64,000 nt of DNA. It comes from Beta vulgaris subsp. vulgaris. Taxonomy: Eukaryota > Streptophyta > Magnoliopsida > Caryophyllales > Amaranthaceae. The notes beneath the pieces are model-generated. The model saw nothing but the letters and a program-made list of their open reading frames with translations. It did no database searches and had not been told where the DNA came from. This document shows, in pieces, positions 59,901 to 64,000 of the stretch. The position numbers and the translations under genes are program-made. The stretch is taken from assembly GCF_026745355.1 (NCBI RefSeq), contig NC_079204.1, forward strand, positions 2,549,501 through 2,613,500. The letters are read 5' to 3'. Every line of letters starts with the position of its first letter. Position 1 is the stretch's first letter.

Positions 59901-62243
59901 AGATGTAGAAGCTCTTAACAGAATAGGATCCACTGACTTGTTAAATGATTCTTTCTCTAGAGGTTGGTTGTGCTGTGCCTGAAGTTATTACGTTCTAAAC
60001 CGATGAGTTTCTTTTTACGAATTGTTACTGTAGTGCTTTAGCCTTTATGTAAGATAATGTTAGTTCCAGGGCCTCTTTTTTTTATTATTATTATTTATTT
60101 TATTTTTTTAATCTTAGCTTTTCCAAGAAACCCATTCGATTGTGACTTAAAATTTTCTCTGAGAGAGTTTGCCTGGTCTAAACATTTTTTCATAGCTGAT
60201 GATCAAGGTGCAAGGTCTGTAAGATATACTGCTTCTGCATTCTCCTTGTGAGTGGCAGACTTGGACTGTTTTCCAGTGATTTTGCTATGAATCAACATAG
60301 CTTAGACACCAATAAATGCATAAATTGAGGAAGAAGAGAAGATTTGATTGATAAACTGAAAATTACAGAAATAAAAGATAGATTGCCAAGTATTCGAGTG
60401 ACTTGACACACTCCCAAATGAACTCTTAAAAGCTCCCTAATATTCTCAACAATTTTCAACATACTATTCTCTCTCTAATTATTCCTATATATAGAGTAAT
60501 TTTCTTGACATAACTACCTAGCTTATTCCCCAAGCTACTCATTAAGATAAAACCTAAACTACCCTTCCCCTAAAATACCAGTTCATAGCAGATTTCAGAT
60601 AAGTTTCAGTTAGAACTCAATATGGAGTTGGGAAAATTAATCATTCACAATTTTGGAGCATCAAATTCATGTATTGAGTGTCAACTCCCTGTTGTTTTTT
60701 TTAATAAACAAAGCACTATCAAACTTGGACTGGTCCGCAAACCAGGGTTGGAGAAGTGGAATCATGCAATTTAGTTGGCAGGGGGGGGGGGGAGGGGGAT
60801 GCTTTGCTACAGACAGTTTCTTGAACGTGTTGTGGCTCTTAAATGGAATTTCCATTGTGCTGTTACAAAGTTGGAAGGTGAGTCATGTATGCCACAGGTC
60901 GGTCCTGCAAGCCTGCAAAACAAGGATAATAACTCTTTTGGTTACGTCATCTCCCCATCTGATGCTTAAGTAAGTAGTGTCTGGTGAGAAACAATAAATT
61001 TTGGGGATGGAAAGTAGATGGAAAGGAGAGCTAGTCACTGACGAAATCTATAGTTCACTGATTTATACCTTTCTTCAGGAGTTAGTGCTCCTAAAATGAC
61101 CTAATGCTGGCTTCCAGTTCGCTGATTACTCTAGATACGACAAGTGTCTTGATACGGTTGTAACCATCTGATATTCTTGCTTTGATAAGATCAATTGGGC
61201 TTTTTATAAGGCCATTCGTTGTGATTAATACCCATAATGAAAGAGCACTTTTTAGCACTGAGGGACACTTGGCTTCTCTTCGCAGCTTCATGTGTCAATC
61301 ATCCAACTTTGCCACATCACATTGTTGCATGAAAATGCAGTCACGACAAAACTCCCCAGCACCTATTTCAATAGGTTCTGTTCTCTTGCGGGGCAAGGGT
61401 GCTTGAAACCGGGAATAGTTGGATAGGCATCCTACAAAGATCTTTTTGTTAGAAATAAGAGCTCGAAGAGAATAAGAGTGATGGTTTTATTCTAAGGGAC
61501 CCTGCTGCTCAAGAGTTTGTAGATTAGGCCCTGTGCCGCTGACTTGGTTCATGTATGTCTACGTGAAGGGTCACTGCTGGTCCAGAGCTCCTCATTCTGA
61601 CATAGAGTGAGTGTTCATAACCATGCCTAATTGTAGGGCAGCCATATGCAATTTGACTCTTAATACTTAAATACCTTGAGATTATAGTGTTGGAAGTTGC
61701 TTTAGCTTGAAGTTAAAAGGCATTTGCTAAAACAAGTTTTATTAGGCATGTGAATCTAACAGCAACAACTTTCTTGCCACTTGCAGTTTCTTCTATGATC
61801 TTTCAGTTCCTAGAATTACAAGTAATGCATCTAACTGTGATATGTGCTATTCTTCAGTGTTTAAATGCCATGCTTCTTGTGTTTGTTGTTACAGTAACAG
61901 TCTTGACGCAAAGAAAGGACCGGAATTCAATTCTGCACTCTCATTGGGCCGGAAATCTCAAGATGCTGCTGTTGGTGCTCTTGTTCATATGCTCAGGACG
62001 GCCCCACCGTTGCGTCAAGATTCAAGCTGCTATTCATCACGCTCTCAGAGCGTCACACAACAAGAGGGTAATTTTGGAACTGCTTCTGGGTTTTTTATGA
62101 CACGGAGGGCATCAGATGCTCTCGAAGAACTGAAGAGTTACAGGGAGATGAAAGAACTTCTTCTCTCTAAGAGTGGAAATCGAGTGGTTAACAGGGAAGA
62201 CGTTCAAGCTAGGCCCTTGGATATCAAAGGGAGGAAACTATAG
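56934..62243 (+). CDS. ATG13: Autophagy-related protein 13 (ATG13)
   Basis: This is the regulatory subunit of the ATG1 kinase complex that starts autophagosome formation. Coding exons 56934-58313, 58425-58603 and 61895-62243 total 1908 nt, or 635 residues, with phases 0 and 2 that join correctly. The N-terminal HORMA-type domain occupies about residues 10-250 (FEQIIAQFLLKALHIILES, SIILFRSLCSMMRHLPAYKI, VNGRLCVSVTYRS). A long Ser/Pro-rich disordered region follows (SPPFSPSSSPSPPAYLP, SLPPLSPRSTKPEPSPHG). The conserved C-terminal segment is AAVGALVHMLRTAPPLRQDS, followed by ALEELKSYREMKELLLSKSG. The ATG is preceded by in-frame stops in the leader. Intron 2 is 3.3 kb; a candidate cassette at 58942 fails because it meets TAA in the required frame. 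A complete, apparently functional gene. Confidence 0.92.
58604..61894 (+). other. Long last intron of ATG13
   Basis: It contains a T/TTA-rich stretch (60075-60110), a G run (60781-60796) and short unrelated ORFs. I see no second gene or clearly bounded mobile element in it. Confidence 0.5.
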
Positions 62244-62631
62244 AACTAATGTCAACAACTTTGGTATGTATATGGCTTGTTGATGCTCACTGCAATAGTT
62301 ACAAGAGTGAAGATGTTGGAAAAACTAACGTTACTTGTACATAGATGAGACTTCAATTGTGTATTCTTCTTTGCCTGAGTTTAGCTGCTTACAATCCAGG
62401 TGCATTGCTTCACATTCTGTTTCTAAACCTATTTGGCTGGCATTCTTGTCAAATTTCTTATCTATCACATGCTCAACAGTGAACATTGATGTACATTCGA
62501 ATATCTAGATTTGACTTTTGAGGAATTATACTCATTTCATCTGAGACTAGTGATCATATTACAACGAAACCTTTTTCTTAAGTTTTTCATCGTAATTTTG
62601 CTAAAAGACCCTTCTCATAGATGCTTACTCG

Positions 62632-63450
62632 GCTACTCGCTATTTCTGTCATTACAATTAAGTACGGGTATGTTTAAAAGTTCAATTATTATCTAATTCT
62701 ATGTTTATTAATAAAAAAGTTTTGAATATTGACAATAGTATATGTCAATATTCATTCAATATATACCTAATCAGCTACTTGCCATCTCTGTCACTACAAT
62801 TAAGTACGAGATGTTTAAAAGTTCAATTATTATCTAATTCTATGTTTGGTAATAAAAAAATTCTGAATATCTCTATAATACAAGCCAAGGGGAGCTATGG
62901 TATCTCCCCAATGAAATGTCGTTTTAATCCTTAGCTAAATAGGAGTATATATAGTTAGTTGGATATTTAGATTTTGTACAATTATATCATTTCCTAATTT
63001 AAAGATAGTTCAAAAATTCCAAATAAATTAAATAAGCATTAACAAAGTAACTTGACATAATAAGAAAAATGGTTACTCGATAAAAAAAATTACAAATTAA
63101 ATTTGACTACAAAACTTTACATCTAAATGTTTATCTCAATTTCTAAAAACTTTATAGCTTACAGTAATTTGTATAGCAATAATTATAAATCACAATTCTA
63201 TAATTATATTTTAAAAAAATTTACCAAGAATAGACACAAACAATCGACGCATGCATCACGTGCACAGAAAACTAGTTGACAATATTATATGTCAATATTC
63301 ATTCAATATATACCTAATCAGCTACTTCCATCTCTGTCATTACAATTAAGTACGGATATGTTTGAAAGTTCAATTATTATCTAATTTTATATTTGATAAA
63401 ATAAAAAATTTCTGAATATTGACAATAGTATATGTTTATATTCATTCAAC
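62632..63450. repeat. Tandem repeat, 142-bp unit, three copies, one with a Helitron
   Basis: Units start at GCTACT: 62632-62773, 62774-62869 plus 63276-63320, and 63321 to about 63450 (partial). Each contains 'acaattaagtacg', 'agttcaattattatctaatt', 'tgaatattgaca' and 'tcaatattcattcaatat'-type words. Unit length is 141-142 bp once the insertion is removed. Confidence 0.85.
62870..63275 (+). mobile_element. Small Helitron with paralogous empty site
   Basis: It starts TCTCTATAATACAAGCCAAG and ends GCATGCATCACGTGC-ACAGAAAA-CTAG. It is inserted at GAATA^TTGAC of the second tandem unit. The neighbouring units carry the uninterrupted GAATATTGAC, so the 406-bp borders are exact and no target bases were duplicated. 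Confidence 0.9.
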
Positions 63451-63747
63451 ATCTAAAATTAGCTTATTTAAAGACTTCCCCCACAAAAAAAAAAACACGA
63501 TAATAGGTATTTCAGTTGAATTGAATTTAACAAATTTAAGAAATTCCAACATGTTCTCGATTGAATTGTACACATAAAATTTTCAACATTTAAAATTCAG
63601 CAACTCTGACATTTGAGGCCATATAACATAATATGACCCCCCAAAAAACGCAAACAATTCGTTGACAAAAAGGTTAGCTACTACGTCAACAAAATCTCAT
63701 TAAAATTTGTGGATACAATGAACCTAGACATTTTAAAGGACACTTAC

Positions 63748-63757
63748 TATAAATAGA
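63748..63757 (+). promoter_or_regulatory. TATA box of the gene starting at 63897
   Basis: CTATAAATAG is a good plant TATA match, about 150 bp upstream of the ATG. It implies a leader of roughly 115 nt. Confidence 0.55.
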
Positions 63758-63896
63758 GATAACTCATTAACTTATTTCTCCTGTGCCAAAAAAATTGTAC
63801 GAAAATTTTCAACCAAAAAAAAAGTTGCACTTTCTTCCCAAAAAAGAAACCTACTTTAATTTCTAACATAATCTTAACTAGTTTTGTTTCATAAAT

Positions 63897-64000
63897 TATG
63901 GCACACTCAAGTGATTATCAAGAAAATTATGATCTTAAGAAATGTAACGAAGAATTAGAAAGGAAATTAAGGGAAAGTCAAGTAAGAGAAAAAAAGATAA
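63897..64000 (+). CDS. Unidentified protein, N-terminus only (cut by window edge)
   Basis: From the ATG at 63897 the frame is open to the window end: 34 residues, starting MAHSSDYQENYDLKK and rich in Glu, Lys and Arg (EELERKLRESQVREKK), with a coiled-coil look. A TATA box and an A-rich leader precede it, which supports a real 5' end. I do not recognise the family; too little is visible to assign a role. Confidence 0.45.

Larger units (their letters stand above)
62244..63747. other. Spacer after ATG13
   Basis: The first 200-300 bases are probably 3' UTR. The remainder is dominated by a 142-bp tandem repeat with a Helitron inside it (62632-63450), followed by AT-rich sequence. Confidence 0.55.

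Overview
This is a window of plant nuclear DNA, most likely from a core eudicot. It is AT-rich, its genes carry many short GT-AG introns, and the spacers are full of short plant-type mobile elements (Stowaway and Harbinger MITEs, MULE derivatives, small Helitrons, tRNA-derived SINEs). A caryophyllid such as a spinach or beet relative is possible, but nothing in the sequence proves it. I saw no bacterial, viral or CRISPR features.

Genes from left to right. (1) 101-5598, plus: the 3' part of a sphingoid long-chain-base kinase (LCBK1 type); its 5' end lies outside the window. (2) 6714-10613, minus: a short gene of the 'membrane protein of ER body-like' family (VIT/CCC1-related membrane domain). 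(3) 12080-20582, minus: a much larger paralogue of gene 2. Between its N-terminal Cys-rich region and its membrane domain lie 21 consecutive tiny exons. All are phase 1-1 and a multiple of three long, and most belong to an approximately 1.0-1.15 kb block repeated about four times. (4) 30644-35022, minus: a delta7-sterol C5-desaturase gene (DWF7/STE1 type). A MULE-type MITE has replaced its last codons. (5) 39611-44002, minus: a tandem paralogue of gene 4. A 172-bp element with a 9-bp target duplication breaks its first exon. (6) 47856-51385, minus: a zinc-finger C78 peptidase of the ZUFSP/ZUP1 type, complete in six exons. (7) 54355-54699, plus: a fragment of an importin-5/IMB3-like gene next to an inverted pair of 21-bp tandem arrays. 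(8) 56934-62243, plus: ATG13, three coding exons. (9) 63897 to the right edge, plus: the start of an unidentified coiled-coil-like protein.

The genes do not form a pathway. LCBK1 acts in sphingolipid signalling, the desaturases in sterol synthesis, and the C78 peptidase and ATG13 in ubiquitin and autophagy biology. The main interest is structural. It includes the exon-array amplification in the larger MEB-like gene, the two different transposon hits on the tandem desaturase pair, a Helitron whose empty site is preserved in neighbouring tandem repeats, and two MITE copies with nearly identical interiors but different terminal repeats that still match within each copy.

Exon boundaries were read by eye from splice consensus, reading-frame continuity and paralogue comparison. 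No alignment, transcript or database search was run.
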